33,551 nt of DNA from Acinetobacter bereziniae LMG 1003 = CIP 70.12 (GCF_000368925.1 NZ_KB849756.1:196988-230538); one strand, 5' to 3'. Positions 8,889 through 17,481 are shown, numbered from the stretch's first letter. The notes: generated from the letters alone by a model not told the origin. Numbers and translations are program-made.

Positions 8889-9734
8889 TTAGTTAACGCT
8901 GGATTGAGTTCTGAATTGAACAGGGCTCAATCCTTTTAGTTTAATTTGTATTCTCTCATGATTATAGTAATGGATGTAGTCATGAATTTGTTGCTCTAAG
9001 ACTTCAATGCTTTCTGGTTTCTCTAGATAAATCGTCTCTGATTTTAATGTACCAAAGAAACTCTCCATCAAAGCATTGTCCCAACAATTCCCTTTTCTAC
9101 TCATACTTTGCTTAATCTTATTCGCTTTAAGCGTACTCCTAAATTGGCTCATTTGATAATGCCAGCCTTGATCTGAATGAAGCATAAGCTTGTGTTTTCG
9201 TGAGTTTGGTAAATGACTTATGGCTTGATCAAGCATATCTTTAACAAGTTGAAATACTGGGCGTCTTGAAAGTGTATAGCTCACAATCTCATTGTTATAG
9301 CAGTCTAAAATCGGAGATAAATATAACTTCGTATCAGCAACTTTAAATTCGGTTATATCTGTCAGCCAACGCTTATTGGGTCGCTTCGCTTCAAAGTTAC
9401 GTTTGAGTTTATTTTTGACTATTTTATTGGATGTACCTTTGTAGGCATTGTACTTTTTACGCCGAATCAATGAAATTAAACCAAAGCCTCTCATCAACCT
9501 AGCAATCAATTTATGGTTATGATGAAGACCTTGTTGCTTCAAGGCTAAAGTGATTCGTCTATAACCATATCTACCTTTATGCTGATCATAAATTTGGCAA
9601 ATTCGTTGCTTGAGCTCTGCATATTTATCTACGGCATTTAGCTTGGCTTTATGATAGTAGAAACTACTCCTCGATAACTCAGCAATATCTAAAAGCAATG
9701 GCAAAGCAAACTCAGTACTCATCTGATCAATCAA
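8889..9734 (-). CDS. IS3-family transposase OrfB (IS150 group), DDE integrase domain
   Basis: OrfB is the catalytic part of the transposase. An HTH_21-like region (GRYGYRRITLAL) precedes the rve integrase core. The triad can be placed at Asp in TDITEF, Asp in HSDQGWHY, and Glu in NALMESFFGTLKSE. The tail YIHYYNHERIQIKLKGLSPVQF is typical. The first codon of this frame is TTG and overlaps the orfA stop, so independent initiation is unlikely to be the main route. The protein is normally made as an OrfA-OrfB fusion by -1 frameshifting at the C-AAA-AAG run near the end of orfA. Shifting there does place the ribosome in this frame. Confidence 0.93.
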   Translation of the reverse strand: MIDQMSTEFALPLLLDIAELSRSSFYYHKAKLNAVDKYAELKQRICQIYDQHKGRYGYRRITLALKQQGLHHNHKLIARLMRGFGLISLIRRKKYNAYKGTSNKIVKNKLKRNFEAKRPNKRWLTDITEFKVADTKLYLSPILDCYNNEIVSYTLSRRPVFQLVKDMLDQAISHLPNSRKHKLMLHSDQGWHYQMSQFRSTLKANKIKQSMSRKGNCWDNALMESFFGTLKSETIYLEKPESIEVLEQQIHDYIHYYNHERIQIKLKGLSPVQFRTQSSVN

Positions 9735-10243
9735 CCTTGCTTGTTGTCCTTTTTGGGTGGATTCAGCAAGGCGTCGAGCTTTTTTAAGTAAGCATTCTCA
9801 GCGCGTAAATAGAGTAGTTCATGCTGAAGCTCAGCAGTTGTTTTTTCATGATCAGGTTTATCAACAATATATTTATGTTTATTTTTAGACATGGGTGCTC
9901 TTCCTTTAGACTTTGGTTCTAGTCCAAGCATACCATCGGTTTGATAGATTTTACGCCATACACTGATCAAACTCGGGGAAGAAATACCAAAACGAAGAGC
10001 TGTATCAGATAAACTTAATCGCTCATCCTGCATAGTTGTTAATACTTTATATTTAAATTCAGCTGTATAAATTGTCTTATTCTGTTTTGGTTTTATTGCA
10101 TCAATTCCACCTAAGTTGAATTGAGCCAACCATTTAGAGACATCCTTATCACTAATCGAAAAATGCTTGGCTGTTGATAAACTAGAATGGCCTTGAGCAT
10201 AATAAGCAATGACTGCTTGTTTAAACTTTAAATTGTATTTCAT
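9731..10243 (-). CDS. IS3-family transposase OrfA (IS150 group), helix-turn-helix protein
   Basis: The 170-residue OrfA binds the IS ends and regulates transposition. It contains two helix-turn-helix units, at about residues 5-45 and 60-100. A C-terminal leucine-rich coiled coil (ELQHELLYLRAENAYLKKLDALL) likely mediates multimerisation with the OrfAB fusion. The run CCC-AAA-AAG-GAC near the 3' end is the probable slippery site. Length and architecture match IS150 OrfA. Confidence 0.92.
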   Translation of the reverse strand: MKYNLKFKQAVIAYYAQGHSSLSTAKHFSISDKDVSKWLAQFNLGGIDAIKPKQNKTIYTAEFKYKVLTTMQDERLSLSDTALRFGISSPSLISVWRKIYQTDGMLGLEPKSKGRAPMSKNKHKYIVDKPDHEKTTAELQHELLYLRAENAYLKKLDALLNPPKKDNKQG

Positions 10244-10287
10244 AAAAATACCCTATAAGTTGTGTCCAACTTATAGGGTTCAGTTCA

Positions 10288-10747
10288 ATTCATGACTGGT
10301 TTTTTGCTAATTATAATCTTCATAATAAATATAATACTAAGATATAGTAAAACCGCCTAATTATTCACACAAGTAATATTTATATACTACTGATATTAAA
10401 TAAAATTTATTCTTTTTATACGATTTTAATGATTCATTTATTTTGCCCTTTTGAATCATAGGTGGTCGTGCTATCGTGAGGCGACATGGATGTCGCCATG
10501 TTGAGCGGGGGTATATGAGCAAAAACAAAGCACTGCTTTGTTTGTAGCGTAAGAACCCTATTAGACGAAAGATTTTTGTCACTTTTCATGTCTGAAAAGT
10601 GAGTCATCGCATGCGCAAAAAAAATTTAAACTTTAGATGTAAAACGTGGCAGTGCAAGCTTTAGATCATCAAACAATATATTGATCACATTCATTTTAGT
10701 GATTAAGAGAAACGATATTTTACAGTATGGTTTTTTCAACAGATTGA
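10288..10747. other. Intergenic region with displaced terminator arm and hairpin-rich element
   Basis: This 460-bp stretch has no credible gene. It starts with the right arm of the split terminator (10293-10308), continues with about 130 bp of AT-rich sequence, and then holds a GC-richer block of about 170 bp with three hairpins, annotated separately. The end of the YheT-like gene follows at 10748. Confidence 0.6.
10480..10602. repeat. Three-hairpin intergenic element, REP/MITE-like
   Basis: Three near-perfect palindromes follow one another. GGCGACATGGATGTCGCC lies at 10480-10497 (8-bp stem). AACAAAGCACTGCTTTGTT lies at 10524-10542 (9-bp stem, 1-base loop). The arms TCACTTTTCA and TGAAAAGTGA lie at 10579-10588 and 10593-10602 (10-bp stem, 4-base loop). 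None is followed by a proper T-run, so they do not look like terminators. The block is more GC-rich than its flanks and has the look of a dispersed intergenic repeat, but no second copy is present in this window. Confidence 0.55.
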
Positions 10748-11833
10748 CTATACTGAATACTGTTTTAGAAAGTCCGCCATTAAACGTGAAGCCCAAGATT
10801 TGGTATTCAAGCCTTCATAAAAACCACAATGACTGCCCTTTTTGGTCGTCACCACCACCACGTTATCCATATTCTGAATGGTTTCCTTATAAGGTTCCAA
10901 GTTTTTAATTGAGCACACCGGGTCATCTTCTGCATTTAGAATCATCAGTGGAATTTTAACATTTTCAAAAACATAAATAGGATTGGTGGCTTTTGAATAA
11001 CTTTCATAATCTGAAAAACCAGCCATTTCAAAATATTCAGTCTGAAACTCTTGTAATGTTTTGGTTCTCAATACATTTTGTACTGAATGTACTGGTGTCC
11101 ACGTTTGTGTATAAGGCGTGATAAATGCTTTAAACAATTTTTTGGTCATCACCTTGGTATAAAAAGGATGTACATTTTCAAAACCAATTTCAGTATCATA
11201 GCCCGGGCACATCGCAAATGCTGCTTTAAATGGTGTGTCTAGACCTTGCTCACCCAAATAGCGTACCAACAATCCAGTACCTGCGGATGATCCCACCGCA
11301 AACAATTCAGTCTGTGGAAATAAATCCTGTATATAGCTCAATTGCTCTTTTAGATCGGATGTTGAACCAAAAATTGACATCAATGGAACAGGCATAGGTA
11401 GACCTGCATGCCCACGGCGTAAACATAGTGCAATTCGCCAACCCGTATACTCATGTAAATCTTTAACTAATTCACGCATACTTTCTGGCGTTCCAGTAAT
11501 GGTATGCATGATCACAATGGTCGGTGTCTCTTCAGGTAGATCATAACCATACCATGCAATAGCAGTAACGCCACCATCTTGCATAGTGATTTGATCAATC
11601 CGGTCATATTGCAACTTAACTGTCTTTTTTTTAATTAAATCAAAATATAAAAGGTGTGCGTGTGTATTGGTCAACCACGGTGTAGGACGATATTTGTCTT
11701 GTAATTGAGGTAGTTTATCTAAGATCTCAGACATTGCACCTTGCTGATTAAAATACAACTTTGGCAATTCAGCGCCAGTCACTTGATCTAATAAACTTTG
11801 GGTAATCTCGGTAAACTTATGGAGTACAGACAT
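10748..11833 (-). CDS. Alpha/beta hydrolase, YheT/ABHD family
   Basis: The 361-residue product resembles the YheT family (COG0429) of esterase-like alpha/beta hydrolases. It has the N-terminal family sequence RPTPWLTNTHAHLL. The nucleophile elbow is GSSAG with Ser183, with probable acid Asp304 in NAEDDPV and His335 in GSHCGFYEG. The start at 11833 was chosen because a strong Shine-Dalgarno, GAGGTGG, lies 4 bases upstream. An in-frame ATG 33 bases earlier has none. The gene follows the NTF2-like gene after 77 bases, probably in one transcript with the FadH-like gene. The substrate is unknown; a lipid or other ester is likely from context. Confidence 0.82.
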   Translation of the reverse strand: MSVLHKFTEITQSLLDQVTGAELPKLYFNQQGAMSEILDKLPQLQDKYRPTPWLTNTHAHLLYFDLIKKKTVKLQYDRIDQITMQDGGVTAIAWYGYDLPEETPTIVIMHTITGTPESMRELVKDLHEYTGWRIALCLRRGHAGLPMPVPLMSIFGSTSDLKEQLSYIQDLFPQTELFAVGSSAGTGLLVRYLGEQGLDTPFKAAFAMCPGYDTEIGFENVHPFYTKVMTKKLFKAFITPYTQTWTPVHSVQNVLRTKTLQEFQTEYFEMAGFSDYESYSKATNPIYVFENVKIPLMILNAEDDPVCSIKNLEPYKETIQNMDNVVVVTTKKGSHCGFYEGLNTKSWASRLMADFLKQYSV

Positions 11834-11910
11834 TTTCCACCTCAACTTTTTATTTATGATAATCATACTTTAAATATGGGAGTCAACGCTCCCAGTATTT
11901 ATTTATACCA

Positions 11911-12330
11911 TTATGCTTTGGGTATAAAGGCAGCCATTCGTTGCCCCATTTGGGCAGCTAAAGCTTCCAATCCACTTTTCGGGCGAATCATCACTTCAAA
12001 ATCTACAATTTTTCCAGCCTCATTAAAACGAATCATATCAATCCCTTTTAACTTTTTCTCAGCAACATTGGCTGAAAACTCTAACACTACACTCTGCTCA
12101 TCGTCTGTATAAAACTCTCGATGATAGGTAAAATTTTCAAAAATTTGGATCACATTGCTTAAAATAAAAAAAACAACTTGCTTCCCTTCATATGGGTGAT
12201 AAGCCACTGGCGAGCGAAAAACCACATCATCCGCAAGCAGTTCATTTAAAATACTCATATCACGGCTTTCTAGCATCTGATGCCATTTTTGTATTGCAGA
12301 TTTGCTTTGTGTAAAACTCATTTCTTTCAT
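11911..12330 (-). CDS. NTF2-like / SnoaL-like protein
   Basis: The roughly 139-residue protein has the layout of the nuclear transport factor 2 fold: an N-terminal helix with IQKWHQMLESRD, then LLADDVVFRSPVAYHPYEGK, and later strands ending in KGIDMIRFNEAGKIVDFEVMIRP. Such proteins serve as small isomerases, hydrolases or ligand-binding proteins, so the family name does not give a reaction. The ATG at 12330 is preceded by AGGGAGGA about 12 bases upstream. An ATG three codons later is also possible. It lies between the FadH-like and YheT-like genes, all leftward. Confidence 0.7.
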   Translation of the reverse strand: MKEMSFTQSKSAIQKWHQMLESRDMSILNELLADDVVFRSPVAYHPYEGKQVVFFILSNVIQIFENFTYHREFYTDDEQSVVLEFSANVAEKKLKGIDMIRFNEAGKIVDFEVMIRPKSGLEALAAQMGQRMAAFIPKA

Positions 12331-12409
12331 CCTGAATAGAATCCTCCCTAATAAAAGTTTTAAAGACAATTCAACAAAGAGAGGATTTTGATTAAGTTTT
12401 TAAATTGGA

Positions 12410-14434
12410 TTAAATCACTGCTGCTAATTCTGCGCCTTGACGAATCGCACGTTTAGCATCCAATTCTCCCGCTTCCTTCGCGCCACCAATTAAATGAACT
12501 GATTTTCCTTCCGCTTGAAGTTGATCAAACATCGCAGTAAATGGCTCTTGTCCAGCACAAATCACCACATGATCAACATCTAAAATCATGACCTTGTCAC
12601 CAACGGTAATATGCAAGCCTTGATCATCAATCTTGTCATAACGTGCACCTGGGATCATATTGACATGACGATGTTTCAGACCTGTACGATGAATCCATCC
12701 AGTTGTCTTACCTAAACCCGCACCCACAGAATCGGTTTTACGTTGCAGTAAATAGATTTCACGAGGCGATTGCTCAACTTCTGGCTGCTTTAAGCCACCC
12801 ACATGCGCATAAGATGTGTCAATCCCCCATTCATCATAGAATTTCTGAGGATTTAAACTGCCACTCTCACCTTCATGTGAAAGGTACTCAGCGGTATCAA
12901 AGCCAATACCGCCTGCGCCGATGATTGCGACTTTTTTGCCAACAGGCTTACGATCACGTAAAACCTCGATATAGGACAATACTTTCGGATGATCAATGCC
13001 TTCAATATTTAGATGGCGTGGTGTCACACCTGTAGCCACAACAATTTCATCAAACTTTGCAGCATTCAATTCTTCATATGTCGCAGTATGGTTGAGTACC
13101 AGTTTAATGTTGGGTTGTAATTCAATTTTACGTTTGAAATAACGTAAGGTTTCATAGAACTCTTCTTTACCTGGAATGGTTTTGGCAATGTTGAACTGAC
13201 CGCCAATCTGATTAGATGCTTCAAAAACGGTGACTTTATGTCCACGATCTGCGGCATACGTTGCAAAGCTTAAACCAGCAGGTCCTGCACCAATCACGGC
13301 GATATTTTTAATAACATCGGATTGCTTAAAAATCAGTTCAGTTTCATAGCAAGCACGTGGATTGACTAAACATGTAGCAATTTTCATGGAGAAAATATGA
13401 TCTAGGCACGCCTGATTACAACCAATACAAGTATTAATTTCATCTGCACGACCTTGTTCAGCCTTTTGCACAAAATGAGAATCTGCAAGCATCGGACGCG
13501 CCATAGAAATCATATCAGCATCGCCTTGAGCCAAGACATGCTCTGCCATTTCTGGGGTATTGATACGGTTCGATGTGATTAAAGGTACTTTAACAGAACC
13601 TTTTAATTTTTTAGTCACCCAAGTAAACGCTGCACGAGGTACTTTGGTCGCAATCGTCGGGATTCGTGCTTCATGCCAACCGATTCCAGTATTGATAATC
13701 GTTGCACCAGCTTTTTCAATTTCTTTCGCCAAGTGAATGACTTCTTCGAGCGTAGAACCACCTTCAACCAAGTCCAACATAGACAAGCGATAAATAATAA
13801 TAAAGTTTTCACCTACCTCTTGGCGTGTTCTTCTTACAATTTCAATTGGAAAACGGATACGGTTTTCATAACTGCCACCCCACTCATCATCACGGTGATT
13901 AGTTCTTGCAGCAATAAACTCGTTGATCAGATAACCTTCTGATCCCATAATTTCTACACCGTCATAGCCTGCAATTTGTGACAATCGGGCACAATTGGCA
14001 AAGTCTGCAATCGTTTGATGAACTTCTGCTGACGTTAGTGCATGTGGCTTGGTTGGATTAATTGGGGCTTGAATCGCTGAAGGTGCAACGTTTTCAGGCT
14101 GATAAGAGTAACGTCCAGTATGTAAAATTTGTAGTGCAATTTTACCTCCAGCATCATGAACTGCTTGAGTAATGACTTTATGTTTTTCTGCTTCTTCTAA
14201 ATGATCTAATTTTGAACCACCAAAAAATGTTACACCATGATCATTGGGTGAAATACCACCTGTAACAATCAGTCCTACACCACCTGCAGCACGTTCTGCA
14301 TAAAATGCAGCCATACGCTCATATCCACCTTGAACTTCTTCCAGTCCAACGTGCATAGAACCCATCAACACTCTATTCTTTAATGTAGTAAAGCCTAAAT
14401 CTAAAGGCGCAAGTAGATGCGGATAATTAGACAT
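12410..14434 (-). CDS. fadH: NADPH-dependent 2,4-dienoyl-CoA reductase (FadH-like), FMN/FAD/4Fe-4S
   Basis: FadH reduces 2,4-dienoyl-CoA intermediates during beta-oxidation of unsaturated fatty acids. The 674-residue protein matches the length of the E. coli enzyme (672). The N-terminal old-yellow-enzyme TIM barrel (about 1-330) binds FMN. The 4Fe-4S cysteines are Cys336, Cys339, Cys343 and Cys355. A GAGPAG motif at 382-387 starts the FAD domain, and a second glycine-rich loop (AIIGAGGIG) starts the NADPH domain. Related family members reduce other enones, so the exact substrate is inferred. It diverges from the PadR gene across an intergenic region with two palindromes, which suggests PadR control. 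Confidence 0.87.
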   Translation of the reverse strand: MSNYPHLLAPLDLGFTTLKNRVLMGSMHVGLEEVQGGYERMAAFYAERAAGGVGLIVTGGISPNDHGVTFFGGSKLDHLEEAEKHKVITQAVHDAGGKIALQILHTGRYSYQPENVAPSAIQAPINPTKPHALTSAEVHQTIADFANCARLSQIAGYDGVEIMGSEGYLINEFIAARTNHRDDEWGGSYENRIRFPIEIVRRTRQEVGENFIIIYRLSMLDLVEGGSTLEEVIHLAKEIEKAGATIINTGIGWHEARIPTIATKVPRAAFTWVTKKLKGSVKVPLITSNRINTPEMAEHVLAQGDADMISMARPMLADSHFVQKAEQGRADEINTCIGCNQACLDHIFSMKIATCLVNPRACYETELIFKQSDVIKNIAVIGAGPAGLSFATYAADRGHKVTVFEASNQIGGQFNIAKTIPGKEEFYETLRYFKRKIELQPNIKLVLNHTATYEELNAAKFDEIVVATGVTPRHLNIEGIDHPKVLSYIEVLRDRKPVGKKVAIIGAGGIGFDTAEYLSHEGESGSLNPQKFYDEWGIDTSYAHVGGLKQPEVEQSPREIYLLQRKTDSVGAGLGKTTGWIHRTGLKHRHVNMIPGARYDKIDDQGLHITVGDKVMILDVDHVVICAGQEPFTAMFDQLQAEGKSVHLIGGAKEAGELDAKRAIRQGAELAAVI

Positions 14435-14495
14435 GTAAACTCCTTGGCGTGCATTCGCTAGCTATCAATCTGATGAAAAAGTCTAATATTTTTTA

Positions 14496-14511
14496 ATGCA
14501 ACAAGTTGCAT
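14496..14511. promoter_or_regulatory. Palindromic operator candidate 1 (fadH-padR intergenic)
   Basis: ATGCAACAAGTTGCAT has 7-bp arms, ATGCAAC and GTTGCAT, around 2 bases. It shares both arms exactly with the second site at 14545-14560. The two centres are 49 bp apart. The position between two divergent genes next to a PadR regulator suggests it is the operator of that regulator. The assignment is by inference only. Confidence 0.65.
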
Positions 14512-14544
14512 AGTTTGGGTATTTATAATCGAGATTTGATTTTT

Positions 14545-14560
14545 ATGCAACATGTTGCAT
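14545..14560. promoter_or_regulatory. Palindromic operator candidate 2 (fadH-padR intergenic)
   Basis: ATGCAACATGTTGCAT is a perfect 16-bp palindrome 40 bases upstream of the padR-type start codon. It probably lets the regulator repress its own gene as well as the divergent fadH-like gene. Confidence 0.68.
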
Positions 14561-14599
14561 AATGACTTTATATTCATTTTATTGACCTAATATTACACA

Positions 14600-15151
14600 A
14601 TGTCATTAGCCCATGTTTTATTGACCAGTCTGATCGAAAAACCAAGCACAGGTTTTGAGTTGGCTCGACGCTTTGACCGATCCATGGGATTCTTTTGGAA
14701 TGCGACCCATCAGCAAATATACCGTGAACTCAACGGCATGCAAAAAAAAGGCTGGATTTCGACTTTAGAAGATCAGGCGGATCAAGGTCGTAAAAAAACC
14801 TATCAGGTTGAACAACTTGGGCGTGTCGAGTTGGCTGACTGGATGGTTAAGCAAGGACAGCCTGCTCAACTTCGTGAAGAGCTTATGGTACGCTTACGTG
14901 CTGAAGCACAATTTGGTGGAAATACTGTTTTACCTGAATTAGAACGTCATTTAAAATTGCATCAAGAAAATTTAAAACTCTATCTTCAAATTTTTTCCAA
15001 AGATTTTGAACACACAGAGACACTTGATCGTACTTTATATATCCACAAAATGATTTTACAATTGGGAATAGACTTGGAAACTGGCTGGATCAACTGGCTC
15101 AATGAAGTGATTCCACGACTAAAAGCATTTGAGAATAAAGACAATCCGTAG
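14600..15151 (+). CDS. PadR-family transcriptional regulator
   Basis: The 183-residue protein has the PadR winged-helix N-terminus (MSLAHVLLTSLIEKPSTGFELARRFD, then FFWNATHQQIYRELNGMQKKGWI). A C-terminal helical dimerisation region of the Vir_act_alpha_C type starts near residue 90. PadR proteins usually repress a neighbouring gene set and release DNA on binding a small aromatic or lipid-like ligand. The start follows the family N-terminus, although no clear Shine-Dalgarno precedes the ATG. The stop lies 8 bases before the next hydrolase gene, so the two form an operon. The likely targets are this operon and the divergent fadH group. Confidence 0.88.
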   Translation: MSLAHVLLTSLIEKPSTGFELARRFDRSMGFFWNATHQQIYRELNGMQKKGWISTLEDQADQGRKKTYQVEQLGRVELADWMVKQGQPAQLREELMVRLRAEAQFGGNTVLPELERHLKLHQENLKLYLQIFSKDFEHTETLDRTLYIHKMILQLGIDLETGWINWLNEVIPRLKAFENKDNP

Positions 15152-15159
15152 GAATATGC

Positions 15160-16071
15160 ATGCCACACTATACAATGCCTGATGGCGAGAAATTATTTGT
15201 CCGTGAAATTGGTCAAGGCGAGCCTGTAGTTGTTTTGTCTGGTTTAGGCATGCATAGCTGGCAGTGGTTACCTTTTTTATTACCCAACATTAAACAATAC
15301 AAATTTTATATCCCCGACTGGCGTGGTTTTGGTGGCTCGAAGACGTGTAATATTCCACAAGATATAGATGCAATATCAAATCACTGGCGTGACCTTGACA
15401 GCTTAATTGATCAACTGAATTTAGATAATTTTATTCTCATGGGTTATTCCATGGGCGCAACCACAGCCATGCATGGTATGCAGTATGGAAATTTGGCTGG
15501 CAAATTAAAAGCTTATTTACATATCGATCAAACCCCTAAAATTCCAACAGACGATACTTGGGAATTTGGTTTATTTGGCAAAAAATATTTTAAAATAAAG
15601 CGCTTACTCAAAGATTTTTCTGACTTTTTACATCAGTATTCTCAGTATCGTTTTGTCGATGAATTGCCGATTGAGCCAAGAACAGAACTGATTCAAATTT
15701 GGTTGAATTTCATTAAAATTCAAGGCAGTAATAAATTAAGTCCATTTATGTTTAATTTAGCCTTAAAACATCCACAACTCCAAAAACACTTATTGCCTAT
15801 CCGTCGCATGGACTATTTAACGTGGTATATCGACAATTATCTCAATCATAATGAAGATTATCGTGATGCCATTGCTCAATTGGCTTGCCCTACGACCTTC
15901 TTTATTGGTGAAAAGTCTTCACTGTATCCAGCTGAAGGACAAATGCAAGTTTCCAATAGTTTGATCAATGCTAAAAATATTATATTTAAACGCTCCGGAC
16001 ATACTCCTCTTATCACTGAACCTGTCAAGTTTAGTCAAGAAATTCGCTCTTTTCTAAAACAGTCTGCATAA
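15160..16071 (+). CDS. Alpha/beta hydrolase
   Basis: The 303-residue protein has a standard alpha/beta hydrolase layout. An oxyanion region lies near LSGLGMHSWQW, and DWRGFGGS is the second strand loop. The nucleophile elbow is GYSMG with Ser97, and the catalytic His is His281 in SGHTPL. The acid position reads GEKSS in place of the usual GxxD, so the acid may be Glu or lie elsewhere. It is co-transcribed with the PadR gene. Substrate not determinable; an ester or lactone is plausible from the link to a FadH-like reductase. Confidence 0.83.
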   Translation: MPHYTMPDGEKLFVREIGQGEPVVVLSGLGMHSWQWLPFLLPNIKQYKFYIPDWRGFGGSKTCNIPQDIDAISNHWRDLDSLIDQLNLDNFILMGYSMGATTAMHGMQYGNLAGKLKAYLHIDQTPKIPTDDTWEFGLFGKKYFKIKRLLKDFSDFLHQYSQYRFVDELPIEPRTELIQIWLNFIKIQGSNKLSPFMFNLALKHPQLQKHLLPIRRMDYLTWYIDNYLNHNEDYRDAIAQLACPTTFFIGEKSSLYPAEGQMQVSNSLINAKNIIFKRSGHTPLITEPVKFSQEIRSFLKQSA

Positions 16072-16083
16072 GCGATATTTATA

Positions 16084-16122
16084 AAAAATCCTCGTTTAAA
16101 GCCAATTAAACGAGGATTTTAA
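16084..16122. terminator. Bidirectional Rho-independent terminator
   Basis: The arms AAAATCCTCGTTTAA and TTAAACGAGGATTTT flank a 6-base loop, with A-runs upstream and T-runs downstream on both strands. It sits between the convergent hydrolase and porin genes and can serve both. Confidence 0.9.
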
Positions 16123-16132
16123 AACTCAGTCT

Positions 16133-17404
16133 TTAAAAATTATACATTGCCACTGCATTAAAACGATTATCTTCTCCTGTATCTTGTCCATTTGCACCAG
16201 CAGCAAAAGCTTGACGCTCACCATAGACATATTCCAATCCAAAGCTTAATGGTTTTTTCGGGCTATAAAATACATTTGCCCAAGCCTGCCATACATGCTT
16301 ATTGGCTTTTGTAGGATCACTCAAATATTGGATATATTTCTGATTTTCATCAGCTTTCATATAACCATAGCCCAAAGTCGAACGCCATTGTGGATTAAAC
16401 TGTTGAGTCACACCCAAAGTGATAGAGTCAAATTCATTCAATGCCATGATTTTTTTGTTGGCATCCATAGAAAACCCAGCATTGGTCCATGACACTAAAC
16501 TAGAGTCTCCTTTCACATGATAATAATCTGCTTTTAGTGTAGTTTTTGTACTCAGTTCATATTTTGCCCCGACACCCACACCCCATGCCAATTCATCATC
16601 GGTTGTAGTACGCTTTTGACTCATCATTGCCCTTAAACTCATAGTCCCCGCACGATCTGCAAAGCTATGATTCAGGCGTGTAGAAAATACTGGCAAGCGC
16701 ATACTGGATAGTGCATCTTTTGAATCCTCCACAGCACTGACAAGTTGAGTTTCTGCATTAAATTTATGCGTATAACGGACTTGTGCATCACGCTTTACTG
16801 CCCCGCCAACATAGCCCAAAGCATCAATCGTTTCTGGCATATAATCTGGAACTGCGAAATTTGACCAAGTTTGACCAACCAACCATGAACCATAATTAAA
16901 ATAGGCATGTCGAATCCTCAATGCATCATTTGCTCCCAAGAAATCAACTTCTATTTTCGCATTTATATCCTGATCTGCGGTTTTAAAATCTAAGCCTATG
17001 CGCGTTGCTGCTAGGGTTGATTTTAGTACATCACTACTTTCGTTATTACCTTTCAGTGGAACGGTATTGATTTGATTATAAAGCCGCTCAGCACTTCCGC
17101 CTTCTGACTGATATAACAAGTCTGCACGGACATTGCCGTATAGACTCATTTCAGCGCCTGCTTTAGAACGTATTAACCAGGATGATGTTGATGAATTTGT
17201 CGCTGTTATCGGATTCGACTGTGGCTGATTTTGTATCAGTTGGACAGCTTGATTTTGCTGTTTCTGATGCTGCTCAAGCATTTCACGCAACTGTTTGACT
17301 TCACTCCTTAATTGTTCAACTTCTGAAAGTGAATCTGCATGAGCCATATTTAGACTAAACAAACCGATTGAAACTAAAACGACGTTGTAGTTAAATTTTT
17401 TCAT
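16133..17404 (-). CDS. benP: DcaP-family outer-membrane porin, probable benzoate porin BenP
   Basis: This is a 423-residue outer-membrane protein with a signal peptide (MKKFNYNVVLVSIGLFSLNMAHA). A periplasmic coiled-coil segment lies at about residues 24-55 (SLSEVEQLRSEVKQLREMLE), followed by a Gln/Asn-rich linker and a beta-barrel domain ending in the C-terminal aromatic YNF. This layout is that of the Acinetobacter DcaP family, which includes BenP, VanP and DcaP. The later ATG was chosen because it starts the signal peptide and has AGGA about 11 bases upstream. It lies downstream of benK on the same strand, as in the benP-benK pair of A. baylyi, which suggests a role in benzoate uptake. Confidence 0.78.
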   Translation of the reverse strand: MKKFNYNVVLVSIGLFSLNMAHADSLSEVEQLRSEVKQLREMLEQHQKQQNQAVQLIQNQPQSNPITATNSSTSSWLIRSKAGAEMSLYGNVRADLLYQSEGGSAERLYNQINTVPLKGNNESSDVLKSTLAATRIGLDFKTADQDINAKIEVDFLGANDALRIRHAYFNYGSWLVGQTWSNFAVPDYMPETIDALGYVGGAVKRDAQVRYTHKFNAETQLVSAVEDSKDALSSMRLPVFSTRLNHSFADRAGTMSLRAMMSQKRTTTDDELAWGVGVGAKYELSTKTTLKADYYHVKGDSSLVSWTNAGFSMDANKKIMALNEFDSITLGVTQQFNPQWRSTLGYGYMKADENQKYIQYLSDPTKANKHVWQAWANVFYSPKKPLSFGLEYVYGERQAFAAGANGQDTGEDNRFNAVAMYNF

Positions 17405-17481
17405 TGTAGAAAGCATCCTATTCTCTACGATTGATTATTTTGAACCAGCCTTAATCTCCGTGATTCAGGCTGAAAAATCGA

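Larger units (their letters stand above)
8862..10287 (-). mobile_element. Complete IS150-group (IS3 family) insertion sequence
   Basis: The element is 1426 bp. The left end is TGGACTGAACCCCAAATCT followed by TGGACA. The right end read inward is TGAACTGAACCCTATAAGT followed by TGGACA. The termini resemble those of IS150 (TGTACTGCACCC and a downstream TTGGAC). ATT stands on both sides (8859-8861 and 10288-10290), a 3-bp target duplication typical of the family. It contains orfA and orfB in the usual two-frame arrangement, both apparently intact, so it may still be active. The target was the loop of a transcription terminator. The IS name was not identified. Confidence 0.92.

Noticed and set aside
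8844..10308. The long inverted repeat around the IS150-group element as part of its own ends
   Set aside because: The IS ends are fully explained by the IS150-like termini and the ATT duplication. The outer arms form a terminator when rejoined.
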